IMG/VR virus record: IMGVR_UViG_3300027806_000138
Span: 1-26,560 of that record
DNA from: a virus
Length of the DNA: 26,560 nucleotides
Reading direction: 5' to 3' (one strand)
The translations under genes were made by a program, and so were the position numbers. Numbering within the stretch: position 1 is the stretch's first letter; each line of letters starts with the position of its first letter. The notes under the pieces were generated by a model, which made no database searches, was not told where the DNA came from, and worked only from the letters and a program-made list of their open reading frames with translations. Below, piece after piece: positions 1 through 6,223 of this stretch.

Positions 1-134
1 TGATCTTGGCAACGCTGATTCTCGGAAGTCTCGGGATCTCAGTGTCACTGATATACGATGGCCGGCCGGTCGGATGGCTGGTCGCAATTGGCGCGATCGG
101 AGTGGTCGCGCTCTCAACGAGGAGTAGCAGATGA
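1..134 (+). CDS. Small membrane protein, C-terminal fragment (cut by window edge)
   Basis: The frame is open from the left edge (first full codon at base 3) to a TGA at 132-134, giving about 43 visible residues. Two hydrophobic stretches, roughly ILATLILGSLGISVSLIY and GWLVAIGAIGVVAL, are separated by a short polar turn (DGRPV), so this is the C-terminal part of a protein with at least two membrane helices and a short basic tail (STRSSR). Its stop overlaps the next start as ATGA, and the GAGGAG at 119-124 inside its last codons serves the thymidylate kinase. It therefore belongs to the same operon. A holin would fit the topology, but nothing in the fragment is specific, and no other lysis gene is nearby. 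Function is unknown; the N-terminus is missing. Confidence 0.6.
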   Translation, partial: ILATLILGSLGISVSLIYDGRPVGWLVAIGAIGVVALSTRSSR

Positions 135-691
135 AGCCCAAAATCATTACATTCGAAGGGATCGACGGAGCAGGGAAGTCAACGCTGGTGAAGTCGTTAC
201 ACGATCATTTCACCGCCCAGGGACTACGCGTCAGGTCGACGCGGGAGCCTTGGGAGCTGAGCAAGGTAGACCCGGACCCATTCATCGCCACAATGCAATT
301 GATGATCGACCGTCGCCGCCATTGTCGCAGTCTGCGATTCGACCTCGACTTCGATCTCATCCTGATCGATCGGTTCGACCTCTCGACCGAAGCATATCAG
401 GGATTTGGCGATGGAGTGGATCGCAACCTGATCGGTCAGCTGAATGACCTCGCCACAGAGGGTATTGATATCTCGATGCGGATCTGGTTGGATCTGCCGG
501 TCGATGAAGCGGTCAGTCGCATTGAAGGCCGGGGTGAGACGATCGACCAGAATCAGCAAGCGCGACTTGAGCGAGTTCGTCGAGGATATTCATCAATGGA
601 GAACTGGGGACAGCTTCGGCGCCTTGATGCATTTCAACCTGAACACGCCGTACTGAGCGACGCCATCGCGCTCATCGAGGAGGTGTTGTAA
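131..691 (+). CDS. tmk: Thymidylate kinase (dTMP kinase)
   Basis: Cytoplasmic enzyme that phosphorylates dTMP to dTDP with ATP. The 186-residue protein opens with a P-loop, GIDGAGKST, at residues 10-18. TREP at 37-40 matches the conserved RE(P) element after beta-strand 2, and DRF at 80-82 followed by STEAYQG at 85-91 is the substrate-binding DR(F/Y)..S...YQG signature of the family. A LID-like region (IEGRGETID) follows. It is slightly shorter than typical bacterial enzymes (about 205-215 residues), as phage versions often are. The start overlaps the previous stop (ATGA) with GAGGAG six bases upstream. Its own stop overlaps the recombinase start as TAATG. With ThyX and dCTP deaminase in the same operon, it probably helps supply dTTP for phage replication. 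Confidence 0.93.
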   Translation: MKPKIITFEGIDGAGKSTLVKSLHDHFTAQGLRVRSTREPWELSKVDPDPFIATMQLMIDRRRHCRSLRFDLDFDLILIDRFDLSTEAYQGFGDGVDRNLIGQLNDLATEGIDISMRIWLDLPVDEAVSRIEGRGETIDQNQQARLERVRRGYSSMENWGQLRRLDAFQPEHAVLSDAIALIEEVL

Positions 692-1557
692 TGGCCGATC
701 TCGCCATCAGAAGAGAGATCAACGCCGGTGAGGAGATGGTCGTCAACGCCAACGACGATCATCAGCTCATCGGGCTATGGTTGGCGACGAAGCGCAACGG
801 GCTGACCGTCGACCAGTATTCGCGGATCGTCCGTGGCTTCCTCGAGTTCACCGGCAAGCGACTGCGATCCACGCGGCTTGATGATATGGTCGCCTATACC
901 GAGAGCATCGGGCATCTGCGGCTATCGACCCAGGCGCAACGGATCGCTTGTATCAAGTCGCTGTTCGGGTTTGCTCACAAGGTCGGATATACCCGCGTCA
1001 ACGTAGCGGCGACGATCCGGGCCCCTCGAGCCAAGGATACCCTCAACGAGCGCATCCTGACGGAGGAGCAGGTCCTGCGGGTGATCCTCGCGGCGACCAA
1101 CCAGCGCGACGCGGCACTGGTCCGGATGCTCTACCGGTCCGGCGGTCGGATCTCGGAGATCGTTACGGCGACCTGGGCGGATCTGATCGAGAAGCCCAAG
1201 TTCGGCCAGGTCACGCTTCTCGGCAAGGGCGGGAAGACTCGGACGGTGCAACTACCGCTCGACCTGATCGCGCTACTTCATCAGATCAAAGGCGATGCCG
1301 CGCCGGAGGATCGGATCTTCCCGATCAGCCGTCAACGGGCCTGGACGATCGTCAAGCGGCTGGCGAAGCAAGCCGGGATCACGGAGAAGCTGTCGCCGCA
1401 TTGGTTCCGCCACGCTCACGCCACTCACGCACTCGACCACGATGCGCCGTTGTCGCTGGTCAGCGCAACTCTCGGTCATAGCGGTCTGGAGATCACCGGC
1501 CGCTACATCCACAACCGGCCTGATGAGTCGTCAGGCGATTATTTAACCGTCGGATAA
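691..1557 (+). CDS. Tyrosine recombinase / integrase (XerC/D-like)
   Basis: A 288-residue site-specific recombinase. Residues about 25-115 look like a SAM-like core-binding domain, and the catalytic domain follows. All expected active-site residues are present: R153 in SGGRISEI, K182 in GKGGKTR, H237..R240 in SPHWFRHAHATHA, H263 in TLGHSGL, and the nucleophile Y272 in GRYIH. Size and layout match XerC/XerD and compact phage integrases, and there is no N-terminal arm-binding extension. It starts at TAATG overlapping tmk and is preceded by GAGGAGG at about 678-684. Its position inside a nucleotide-metabolism operon is unusual for a lysogeny integrase, and I see no attP-like repeats, excisionase or repressor in the window. 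Dimer resolution or genome-end processing is as plausible as lysogeny. The family call is firm; the biological role is inference. Confidence 0.93.
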   Translation: MADLAIRREINAGEEMVVNANDDHQLIGLWLATKRNGLTVDQYSRIVRGFLEFTGKRLRSTRLDDMVAYTESIGHLRLSTQAQRIACIKSLFGFAHKVGYTRVNVAATIRAPRAKDTLNERILTEEQVLRVILAATNQRDAALVRMLYRSGGRISEIVTATWADLIEKPKFGQVTLLGKGGKTRTVQLPLDLIALLHQIKGDAAPEDRIFPISRQRAWTIVKRLAKQAGITEKLSPHWFRHAHATHALDHDAPLSLVSATLGHSGLEITGRYIHNRPDESSGDYLTVG

Positions 1558-1577
1558 TCCAGAGGAGGATTACAACA

Positions 1578-2537
1578 ATGCAGACAGGAAATGGAATCGC
1601 AACCCAGAACTATCGAGACAAGGTCCCATCGAACAGCTCAGATCCGCAGCTGACGACCGAGATCATCACCCCGGCCCTCGCTGAAGAGATGCTTCGTCAC
1701 AACACGTGCAATCGGCCAATCAAGGAAAGCAATGTCACGTTCTTGACCAACGAGATCCTTGAAGGCAGATGGAAGCTCACCGGGTCAGCCATTCAGTTCG
1801 TCGGCAACGTACTCGTCGATGGCCAGCATCGTTTGAAGGCTGTCATTGCATCCGGCAAGTCGATCAAGGCTGTCATCGCTCGATTTCCAGCGACCGCAGC
1901 CGCGAAAGAGATCTTCAAGGTGATCGATGTTGGCGCAAGCCGTACTGTCGGCGATATCCTGGCTATCAACGGGGAAGCCAACGTTAATGTATTGGCCGGA
2001 GTTCTGAAGGGAATGGATCGCTACTATCGAGCCATCGAGCACGCTGACCATTCCGCGCAGACCATTCCATTTTCATCTCAAACCCAGTCAGCCAATAAAA
2101 CTCTCAAGACTGCCCAGAAAATCGGACGATCGACGGTCAAGAAGCCGCTGTCATATATTATGGATTTGCTGGCTCAATATCCGTTCGCCCGAGAGTCGGC
2201 CAAGTTTGGAGTCTCGATGTCGAAACAGAAGCCGCAGATCCTCACTCCTACACAATGGGGATTGATGCACGCGATCTTGAACGACGTGGACGAGTCAGAC
2301 GCATCGAAGTTTCTGGAGTCACTGAACACGGGTGAGAACTTGTCGCGTCAGTCACCGATCCTTCAGCTCCGCGAACGTCTTCTGAGCATTCGCACAGATA
2401 TGGGCAGGGACGCACAAGGCATCGGCCCTCATTTCGTGCTTGCGCTTTGCAATGCCGCCTGGAATGCGTACCGGACGGGCAAGCCGATCAACCTGAAGAA
2501 GATCTCAGCCGGAGATCCGATTCAGATCGCCAAGTGA
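1578..2537 (+). CDS. DGQHR-motif protein (ParB/sulfiredoxin-like fold), function unknown
   Basis: A 319-residue protein with a strong site (AGAGGAGG) upstream of the ATG. The N-terminal 130 residues match a widespread but uncharacterised phage and plasmid family: a stretch like TPALAEEMLRHNTCNRPIKE, then FLTNEILEGRWKLTGSAIQF, then the hallmark DGQHRLKA at 81-88, then KVIDVGASRTVGDILAI. DGQHR motifs occur in ParB/sulfiredoxin-fold proteins, including ParB-like nucleases and DndB-type proteins, where the motif forms part of a nucleotide-binding or catalytic site. The remaining 190 residues are mostly helical and have no motif I recognise. It sits between the recombinase and the dNTP genes and is followed by a strong hairpin, so it may end one transcription segment. 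A DNA-related role (nicking, partition or regulation) is inference only. Confidence 0.7.
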   Translation: MQTGNGIATQNYRDKVPSNSSDPQLTTEIITPALAEEMLRHNTCNRPIKESNVTFLTNEILEGRWKLTGSAIQFVGNVLVDGQHRLKAVIASGKSIKAVIARFPATAAAKEIFKVIDVGASRTVGDILAINGEANVNVLAGVLKGMDRYYRAIEHADHSAQTIPFSSQTQSANKTLKTAQKIGRSTVKKPLSYIMDLLAQYPFARESAKFGVSMSKQKPQILTPTQWGLMHAILNDVDESDASKFLESLNTGENLSRQSPILQLRERLLSIRTDMGRDAQGIGPHFVLALCNAAWNAYRTGKPINLKKISAGDPIQIAK

Positions 2538-2650
2538 CCATCAGTCAGGATGTCGGACAGCCGGCATCCTGCTAATTGTCCAAGTCGAACTAAACCTTTC
2601 TTTAGTAAATAGCTGTTTTACCTCAATCCCGTCAATAAAGGAGATTCGCA
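2538..2650 (+). promoter_or_regulatory. 113-base intergenic region, AT-rich second half
   Basis: This is the largest gap in the left operon. Its first third holds the hairpin listed separately. The rest (about 2572-2640) is clearly richer in A and T than its surroundings and carries two short inverted repeats, ACTAAA/TTTAGT and GTAAA/TTTAC, before an AAAGGAG ribosome-binding site at 2638-2643. This is where a second promoter for the dcd-dnaN-thyX segment would be expected. I could not find a convincing -35/-10 pair at standard spacing, so the promoter role is an inference from position and composition. Confidence 0.35.
2546..2571 (+). terminator. 11-bp hairpin after DGQHR gene (terminator or attenuator)
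   Basis: The arms CAGGATGTCGG (2546-2556) and CCGGCATCCTG (2561-2571) pair over 11 base pairs, with one T-G wobble and an ACAG loop. The hairpin starts nine bases after the DGQHR stop codon. It is followed by CTAATTGTCC rather than a clean T-run, so it may be a weak or factor-assisted terminator, an attenuator, or a 3'-end stabiliser rather than a classic intrinsic terminator. Confidence 0.6.
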
Positions 2651-3046
2651 ATGGAAACAGACCTTCAGGGCGCAATTGAAGCGCTCGCCGCCGCCTCCGC
2701 AATCGAGGAATTGATCTTCGACCGTTACGATCGTTTAGTACAAGACCTAGCACAGATCAAACCGAACACGCCAGAGCATCGGGCAATCCTTGACCAATCG
2801 AACCCGACACTTGAGTTTGCCAATCAATGCCAGCTCCGGAAAGAGCTAGCCAAGCGGCGGCTGATCGAGATCTGGTCCACGATGGACCCAGCCCCGATCT
2901 TTGAGAGCTTGACCCGGCTCGACCTGCCGATATCCGATGAGCCGATCACAACCGTAGTCGGCGCGGAGGCTGTCACGCTGACCCGTGAGACTGTGCAGAA
3001 ATGGATCGTCGAGGAGCTCGACCTAGCAAAGGATGTGAAACTGTGA
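2651..3046 (+). CDS. Hypothetical protein, 131 residues
   Basis: I do not recognise this protein. It is acidic and appears mostly helical, with an alanine-rich N-terminus (IEALAAASAIEELIFDRYDRL) and a basic patch in the middle (QLRKELAKRRLIEIW). It has no signal peptide, membrane segment or cysteine motif. The start is supported by AAAGGAG at 2638-2643 and by the preceding non-coding gap. Its last bases overlap the dCTP deaminase start as GTGA, so the two are probably co-translated. The C-terminal segment VTLTRETVQKWIVEELDLA looks like a short helix-turn-helix-sized unit, but I would not call it DNA-binding. A small accessory factor of the dNTP module is possible; there is no direct evidence. 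Confidence 0.65.
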   Translation: METDLQGAIEALAAASAIEELIFDRYDRLVQDLAQIKPNTPEHRAILDQSNPTLEFANQCQLRKELAKRRLIEIWSTMDPAPIFESLTRLDLPISDEPITTVVGAEAVTLTRETVQKWIVEELDLAKDVKL

Positions 3047-3636
3047 TTCTGAATGATAACCAGATCCGCGCACGATGTGAGTGGACAGACCATCCGCCGA
3101 TGATCAGTCCGTTCCAGCCGGAGCAGTTCCGGCGAACGCAGTCCGGTGCACCGGCCATCAGCTCGGGCTTGTCGTCGTATGGGTATGATATCCGGCTGGC
3201 GGATACGGGGCTACAGGTGTTTGAAAAGATTGATAAAGTTGTTATTGATCCCAAATACTTTGATCTTGATGTGTTGGAAGTACTGGAGACTGATGAAATG
3301 GGTGCGGGAACGTTCTACACGCTACCCCCGCGGGCCTATGCGCTCGGTGTCAGCGTGGAGACGTTCCATATCCCGCACAACATCCTCGGGATCTGCTATT
3401 GCAAGTCAACGTATGCGCGGTGCGGCCTGATGGTCAACACCACTCCTCTTGAGCCGGGATGGCGCGGTCAGCTAGTCGTTGAGCTGGCCAACCTGACAGA
3501 TCTCCCGATGAAGGTCTACGCCAACGAGGGGATTGCCCAGGTGGTCTTCTTCGAGGGCGAGGTTCCCGCCACTACATACGCCGACCGATCCGGCAAGTAC
3601 CAAGACCAGAAAGGAATCGTCACCGCACGCATATGA
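3043..3636 (+). CDS. dcd: dCTP deaminase (possibly bifunctional deaminase/dUTPase)
   Basis: Deaminates dCTP to dUTP, feeding thymidylate synthesis. I chose the GTG at 3043, which overlaps the upstream stop as GTGA and has AAAGGA nine bases before it; an in-frame ATG at 3001 would run into the previous gene and lacks this signal. The 197-residue trimer-type fold is marked by SSYGYDIRL at 44-52, CKSTYARCGLMVN at 120-132 (R126 matches the conserved active-site arginine), and PGWRGQLVVELAN at 138-150 with E147 at the position of the catalytic glutamate. EGIAQVVFF and the C-terminal Y.DRSGKYQDQKG lid segment follow. Some relatives also hydrolyse dUTP to dUMP; the sequence alone does not settle that, but it would close the dCTP-to-dTMP route here. 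Confidence 0.92.
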   Translation: MILNDNQIRARCEWTDHPPMISPFQPEQFRRTQSGAPAISSGLSSYGYDIRLADTGLQVFEKIDKVVIDPKYFDLDVLEVLETDEMGAGTFYTLPPRAYALGVSVETFHIPHNILGICYCKSTYARCGLMVNTTPLEPGWRGQLVVELANLTDLPMKVYANEGIAQVVFFEGEVPATTYADRSGKYQDQKGIVTARI

Positions 3637-3803
3637 TCGAATTCATTCTCCTGACCGCCTTTCCACTTGCCACCTTCATCGCCGGGATCTTTCTCGGCCT
3701 GAAGCTGGCGCCGCAACCGCAACAATCGCAACCGACCATCGTGATCGCCAATGGCCAGCCGGACAACCAGTGGCCAACGTCGATCGATACCGACAACCAG
3801 TAA
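3633..3803 (+). CDS. Small single-helix membrane protein, 56 residues
   Basis: A short gene starting at the ATG that overlaps the dcd stop (ATGA) and ending in TAA at 3801-3803. The first 26 residues contain one hydrophobic helix (FILLTAFPLATFIAGIFLGL) and the rest is a Pro/Gln-rich polar tail (LAPQPQQSQPTIVIANGQPD and onwards). The arrangement suggests a single-pass, N-terminally anchored protein. It falls exactly between dcd and the beta clamp, whose ribosome-binding site begins just after its stop, so the coding call rests on perfect operon packing, the coherent hydrophobic segment and the lack of another explanation for this DNA. Function unknown. Tiny membrane proteins in phage early operons sometimes act on the host envelope, but that is conjecture. 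Confidence 0.65.
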   Translation: MIEFILLTAFPLATFIAGIFLGLKLAPQPQQSQPTIVIANGQPDNQWPTSIDTDNQ

Positions 3804-3822
3804 CCAACCCAGAGGAGGAATC

Positions 3823-4926
3823 TTGAAATTCAAAGTAGGCCGTTTATCATTGTTGCGGGAGCTCAACTTCATTCAGCCCGTCACCGAGAAGAAGTCCACC
3901 ATCCCGATCCTGACCAGCTTGCATTTCAGTGCAAGCCATAAGCAGACCGGGGGAGTGACTATTCACGGAACGGATCTGGATAGCCATCTGATCACGTTCG
4001 TTGATGCTGAGATCCTCGAACCTGGATCGTGCTGCATTCCGGCCAAGAAGCTCACCGAGATAGTGAAGGCACTCCCGGAGGCTGAGATCACCTTCACCAT
4101 CGAGGGCGAGTCAGTCCGGATCACCTGCGAACGGTCCAAGTTCAAGCTGACCGGACATCAACCGGACAACTTCCCGAAACCCAAACTTCAACCGGACAAG
4201 TTATTGCCCTTCCCTGCTGACACACTGAAGACCCTGATCAGTCGCGTCAAATTCGCCGTCTCTGACGCGGAATCGCGATACTCGACCAACGGCGTCAAGT
4301 TCGAGTACAAAGACGGCCAGGCGCGAACTGTGGCGACGGACGGGCATCGTCTCGCGTTCTGTGCGCGCCCGGCATACTTCGAGGGCGACGCGATCGATAC
4401 GCTCATCCCGATCAAGACCGCCGATCTGGTCATCAAGCTGATCGAGACCAATGAGCCGGTCCAGTTTGGCATCGAGAGCGGCACGCTGTTCTTCAGCTTC
4501 GGCAAGCGTACACTGATCAGCCGGACGATCGTTGGCCAGTTTCCCAACTATGAGCTGATCTTCGTCGAGCCTCAAGGATCTGTCGTCGCCGATTGCCTCC
4601 GCCTTCGGTCAACGCTGTCACGTGTCGCCCTGGTCACGGATGATCGGTCGAAGGCGGCCAAGCTGGTCATCGGTAAGGATCAGCTGGTCGCCATCGCGGC
4701 CACGGCCGAAGTCGGCGAGGGTCAAGCAGAGATGGACGTGGAATCGAGCTTTGACACTGATATCACTCTCGGATTCAACGTGCAGTACATCAGCGACTAT
4801 TTCGGGGTAATGCCGGAAGGATCGGTCCGCATCGAGATCAAAGACGAGATGAGCCAGATCACAATGAAGCCGGTCGAGGATGGAGACTTCGACTTCCGCT
4901 ATGTTGTTATGCCAATGAGGATATGA
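3823..4926 (+). CDS. dnaN: DNA polymerase III beta subunit (sliding clamp)
   Basis: Encodes the ring-shaped processivity clamp that tethers replicative polymerase to DNA. The start is the TTG at 3823, four bases after AGGAGG (3813-3818); the ATG at 3751 would overlap the small membrane gene. From TTG the protein has 367 residues, the usual bacterial length (E. coli has 366), so all three clamp domains should be present. Diagnostic pieces are TDGHRLA at 172-178, GQFPNYE at 238-244, GFNVQYISDYFGV near the C-terminus, and the terminal YVVMPMRI, which is nearly identical to the bacterial C-terminus that lines the partner-binding pocket. Its stop overlaps thyX as ATGA. A full bacterial-type clamp is uncommon in phages; it could recruit a host or phage polymerase, ligase or mismatch factors. 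Confidence 0.95.
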   Translation: MKFKVGRLSLLRELNFIQPVTEKKSTIPILTSLHFSASHKQTGGVTIHGTDLDSHLITFVDAEILEPGSCCIPAKKLTEIVKALPEAEITFTIEGESVRITCERSKFKLTGHQPDNFPKPKLQPDKLLPFPADTLKTLISRVKFAVSDAESRYSTNGVKFEYKDGQARTVATDGHRLAFCARPAYFEGDAIDTLIPIKTADLVIKLIETNEPVQFGIESGTLFFSFGKRTLISRTIVGQFPNYELIFVEPQGSVVADCLRLRSTLSRVALVTDDRSKAAKLVIGKDQLVAIAATAEVGEGQAEMDVESSFDTDITLGFNVQYISDYFGVMPEGSVRIEIKDEMSQITMKPVEDGDFDFRYVVMPMRI

Positions 4927-5606
4927 CGATGGACTATGAGATCGGAAAACCGGTGGAGGTGCTCGATAAAGGGCACCTCATTCTTAGGGCTGTAACGGGC
5001 GATGATTGGACGATTGTGGAAGCGGCCAGGGTGAGCATCGGCTCAGGCCGGAAGGGGGAGGAGCAGGACACCCGCCTGATTAACTACCTGATGGCACATC
5101 GCCACGAGACGCCCCTCGAGATGGCCGATATCGCGCTTGTGGTCAAATGCCCGATCTTCGTCGCCCGGCAATGGATGCGACATCGAATGGCCAGCTACAA
5201 TGAGATCAGCGGACGATATGTCGAGCTGAAGGAAGAGGTCTACATCCCGTCGCATCTTCGCGAAGCATCGGGAAGCAACAAGCAAAGTAGCGGAGCCCCG
5301 ATATACAATCAGGCTCTACTAGACGCTTATCAGTACGCGACCGAAACCGCCCTCGAGACCTATCGGATGATGCTGACCGCTGGCGTGGCGAGGGAGATAG
5401 CTCGAGCCATGTTGCCCGTGGCGACCTATACGGAGTTCTGGTGCAAGATGAATCTCCGGTCAGCATTCAACTTCATTCATCTACGCAATGCCCCGGATGC
5501 GCAACACGAGATTCAGGTATACGCGCGACACGTCGAAGGAATGATTGCTCAATTCTTCCCTCGCGTTTATCACGCGTGGACCTCGAATAATCGAATCCCC
5601 TTCTAG
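4923..5606 (+). CDS. thyX: Flavin-dependent thymidylate synthase ThyX
   Basis: Converts dUMP to dTMP using methylene-tetrahydrofolate, FAD and NADPH. The 227-residue length is typical. The family signature RHRxxSxNxxSxRY is exact at residues 86-99 (RHRMASYNEISGRY). Other conserved parts are HRHETPLEM at 59-67 (FAD region), a central GVAREIARAMLPVATYTEFW helix, and the NLRSAFNFIHLRN segment followed by DAQHEIQVYA. The ATG overlaps the clamp stop as ATGA; a second ATG two codons later is an alternative. It is the last gene of the rightward operon and ends just before the convergent hairpin. Between dcd upstream and tmk at the start of the operon, it forms the core of a phage dTTP supply line. 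Confidence 0.96.
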   Translation: MTMDYEIGKPVEVLDKGHLILRAVTGDDWTIVEAARVSIGSGRKGEEQDTRLINYLMAHRHETPLEMADIALVVKCPIFVARQWMRHRMASYNEISGRYVELKEEVYIPSHLREASGSNKQSSGAPIYNQALLDAYQYATETALETYRMMLTAGVAREIARAMLPVATYTEFWCKMNLRSAFNFIHLRNAPDAQHEIQVYARHVEGMIAQFFPRVYHAWTSNNRIPF

Positions 5607-5612
5607 GGCGAT

Positions 5613-5654
5613 GGGATGGTCGATGTCTGTGCCTTGGGTACAGTCGGCCATCCC
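5613..5654. terminator. Convergent-junction hairpin, likely bidirectional terminator
   Basis: The outer arms GGGATGGTCGA (5613-5623) and TCGGCCATCCC (5644-5654) pair over 11 base pairs with one wobble. Nested inside, CTGTGCC (5627-5633) pairs with GGTACAG (5637-5643) around a TTG loop with one wobble; a three-base bulge (5624-5626) separates the stems. The element begins six bases after the thyX stop and ends nine bases before the stop of the leftward tail gene, so it fills the space between two converging operons. Neither side has a clear T-run, so termination may rely on stem strength or Rho. Confidence 0.7.
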
Positions 5655-5663
5655 GATACTTCC

Positions 5664-6215
5664 TCAGCTGGTCGCCGTTCCCTCAACCCTCACCCGATAT
5701 GTCACCGCACAAGCCGCGTCAATCTCATACGATACCGACGAAATGAAATAGCATTCGAGCTTGATGATCCGGCTGACCTTGGCATTGCTGACCGTCGTCG
5801 ATGCGTTGGCCGCAAGGGTCAGGACGGAACCCGCGATACTGCTCACCGTCGTCACCAGATCCGCACCTGCCGCCCCTGCTCCTGCTACTCGGATGCCCTG
5901 ATTCGCTGCCCAGGTCGCAGCCGATGCGACGGTCAGCGTGGCTTGTCCAGACGTGATCGATCCCGTCGTGATAGTCCGAATGACCGGCTCTGTATACTCA
6001 AACGCGGTGCCGGGAAAGTGCGCATCCCAGAACGCCTGAAACGCGTGAAACTCTGACGGCTCACGATTGGCGAAGGTCAGATCGAAGACGTAGTACGGAT
6101 CGCCCTTCTTCCGGCCGTAGCGGGTTCGGTCGTCCGAGAAGTCCACAATGGCATTCTGTTGATACTGTACCTGGATCGCGGCTGATGCTTTGTACGGTAG
6201 AACCTCGAGCGGCAT
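5664..6215 (-). CDS. Tail-tip protein with inserted beta module (gpM/DUF2460-like N-part)
   Basis: The last gene of the leftward structural operon. I chose the ATG at 6215, which has AGGAGG four bases upstream; an upstream in-frame start would overlap the hub gene. The 183-residue protein has three parts. Residues 1-77 (PLEVLPYKASAAIQV...DLTFANREPSEFHAFQAFWDAHF...FEYTEP) resemble small siphovirus tail-tip proteins that link hub and tube, such as lambda gpM or DUF2460 types, though the match is distant. Residues 85-147 are a Gly/Ala/Thr-rich beta module (LTVAS..W....GIRVAGAG....DLVTTVSSIAGS.LTLA) that also occurs in the fibre protein. Residues 150-183 (LECYFISSVSYEIDAACAVTYRVRVEG) look like the end of the first domain. 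So the module seems inserted in a tail-tip fold. The assignment rests on context and a weak resemblance. Confidence 0.72.
   Translation of the reverse strand: MPLEVLPYKASAAIQVQYQQNAIVDFSDDRTRYGRKKGDPYYVFDLTFANREPSEFHAFQAFWDAHFPGTAFEYTEPVIRTITTGSITSGQATLTVASAATWAANQGIRVAGAGAAGADLVTTVSSIAGSVLTLAANASTTVSNAKVSRIIKLECYFISSVSYEIDAACAVTYRVRVEGTATS
5775..5963 (-). repeat. Copy A of GAG-LVTTV beta module (shared with fibre)
   Basis: Codes for residues 85-147 of the short tail-tip protein. The same module occurs, split in two, in the fibre protein at 12577-12678 and 12274-12363. Shared landmarks in order are LTVAS, a W, GIRV.GAG, DLVTTVS, ISG or IAG, then TLA and V. The similarity is also visible in the DNA, which suggests a shared origin within the phage or transfer from the same source. 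Confidence 0.75.
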
Positions 6216-6223
6216 TAGACCTC

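Noticed and set aside
948-1481. 177-codon alternative frame inside the recombinase
   Set aside because: The recombinase frame holds all catalytic motifs; the other frame has shadow composition only.
650-1600. Attachment-site repeats around the recombinase
   Set aside because: I looked for direct or inverted repeats next to the gene and saw none beyond the ribosome-binding sequences.
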